Below are positions 63,409 through 64,000 of a stretch of 64,000 nt of DNA, piece by piece; positions within the stretch are counted from its first letter, which is position 1, and each line of letters begins with the position of its first letter. The DNA is from Candidatus Hydrogenedentota bacterium. GTDB taxonomy: Bacteria > Hydrogenedentota > Hydrogenedentia > Hydrogenedentales > SLHB01. Where the stretch lies: the NCBI GenBank assembly GCA_035416745.1, contig DAOLNV010000001.1:223434-287433 (forward strand), read 5' to 3'. The notes beneath the pieces were generated by a model, which was not told the DNA's origin, searched no databases, and worked only from the letters and a program-made list of their open reading frames with translations. Made by a program: the position numbers and the translations under genes.

Positions 63409-64000
63409 TTATCCATAGTGACCGGATACGTAGTCTTCGGTACGTTTGTCCCTCGGATTCTCGAAAATATTGATGGTTGGCCCAAACTCTATCAGTTCGC
63501 CCAACAGCATAAAGGCCGACTCCGACGAAACCCGGCTGGCTTGTTGCATGTTGTGTGTCACGATTACGATGGCGTATTGCTCGGCCAGGTGTTGCATCAG
63601 CTCTTCGATATGCCCCGTAGCGATCGGGTCGAGCGCCGAACAGGGCTCGTCCATGAGCAAGACCTCCGGCTCAAGCGCAACCACCCTGGAGATACAGAGC
63701 CGTTGCTGTTGCTCTGGCGAAAGCGCAAGCGCAGGACCATTCAGCCGGTCTTTTACCGCGTCCCAAAGCCACGTGGCCCTGAGGCTCCTTTCAACGGCCT
63801 CGTTCAGCTCGCCCCGCCGAATCCCGCCGTGGACGCGAAGGCCGTATGCCACATTGTCGGCGACGGACAAGGGAAATGGATTGGGGCGCTGGAAAACCAT
63901 CCCGACGCGCCGCCGAAGATGTGTGAGATCGATCGCTGGACCGTGGATATCCATTCCGTCGAGAAGGATCTGGCCGCTAATCCGGACACCTTTGATCAGC
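63409..64000 (-). CDS. pstB: Phosphate ABC transporter ATP-binding protein PstB (cut by window end)
   Basis: The C-terminal ~196 residues of the phosphate-importer ATPase; the N-terminus with the Walker A lies beyond base 64000. Visible are the Q-loop (VGMVFQRPNPFPLSVADNVA), Walker B plus D-loop (VLLMDEPCSALDPIAT) and the switch His in IVIVTHNMQQASRVS. The ABC signature reads LALSPEQQQRLCIS instead of the usual LSGGQ form, a notable change in a residue set that contacts ATP. It is followed by phoU in the same unit. Confidence 0.93.
   Translation of the reverse strand, partial: LIKGVRISGQILLDGMDIHGPAIDLTHLRRRVGMVFQRPNPFPLSVADNVAYGLRVHGGIRRGELNEAVERSLRATWLWDAVKDRLNGPALALSPEQQQRLCISRVVALEPEVLLMDEPCSALDPIATGHIEELMQHLAEQYAIVIVTHNMQQASRVSSESAFMLLGELIEFGPTINIFENPRDKRTEDYVSGHYG

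Noticed and set aside
1..64000. tRNA, rRNA, CRISPR arrays, prophage
   Set aside because: No tRNA cloverleaf, rRNA-like sequence, spaced direct-repeat array or phage structural gene was recognised.

Overview
The window looks like chromosomal DNA of a GC-rich, Gram-negative-type bacterium that degrades polysaccharides. It most resembles PVC-superphylum or Hydrogenedentota-like lineages. This is inferred from gene content: DUF1559-type prepilin-like protein, TIGR04073 exosortase-associated protein, twin-arginine (Tat) sugar oxidoreductases, SUMF1 and sialidase fusions, kelch-symporter fusion, TolB/TPR lipoprotein, and C-terminal thioredoxin domains on secreted proteins. No rRNA, tRNA, CRISPR array or intact transposase was seen. 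Taxonomy was not tested by any search.

Layout. 1-1169: end of an M16 peptidase gene, translationally coupled to dut. 1339-13565: a glycan-handling region with secreted TIM-barrel-type proteins, a SUMF1-plus-BNR fusion, a kelch-plus-sodium-symporter fusion, a BNR sialidase-like protein, a sugar isomerase-like protein and a Tat-exported Gfo/Idh/MocA oxidoreductase. 14013-20815: prepilin-like protein with a strong terminator, a 49-residue lipoprotein, a heme-motif PD40/TPR lipoprotein, a Tat protein and a coiled-coil secreted protein. 20980-21463: a small unit with a frameshifted GxxExxY gene between imperfect inverted repeats. 21578-24135: PHP phosphatase, a pair of Hsp20 genes behind a good sigma-54 promoter, and the TIGR04073 protein. 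24132-31858: a housekeeping block of small ORF, HDOD, recF, DciA-like gene, gyrB and gyrA. dnaA and dnaN are not in the window.

32118-42376: a surface-polysaccharide cluster with flippase, broken glycosyltransferase, O-antigen ligase/polymerase-like protein, glycosyltransferase, FkbM methyltransferase and a very large PKD/beta-helix/7-repeat secreted protein. 42604-52947: DUF5010-like hydrolase, radical SAM activase-like protein, uridine kinase-like protein, a thioredoxin-ended modular protein overlapping a GH2 glycosidase, and a lipase maturation factor-like membrane protein. 53413-59452: APH-type kinase, fabI, an internally deleted esterase, a small membrane protein, a TlpA-like protein, a cupin/cyclophilin-like pair and threonine aldolase. 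59602-64000: a flippase-like/sulfatase fusion, then phoU and a truncated pstB.

As a whole, the accessory genes suggest cutting extracellular, possibly sialylated or sulfated, glycans and importing the products through the symporter, alongside making the cell's own surface polysaccharide. Three genes (33658, 55544, 1339) survive only as ends or fragments, which suggests ongoing decay or assembly collapse. Many long open frames opposite real genes come from high third-position GC and were left out.
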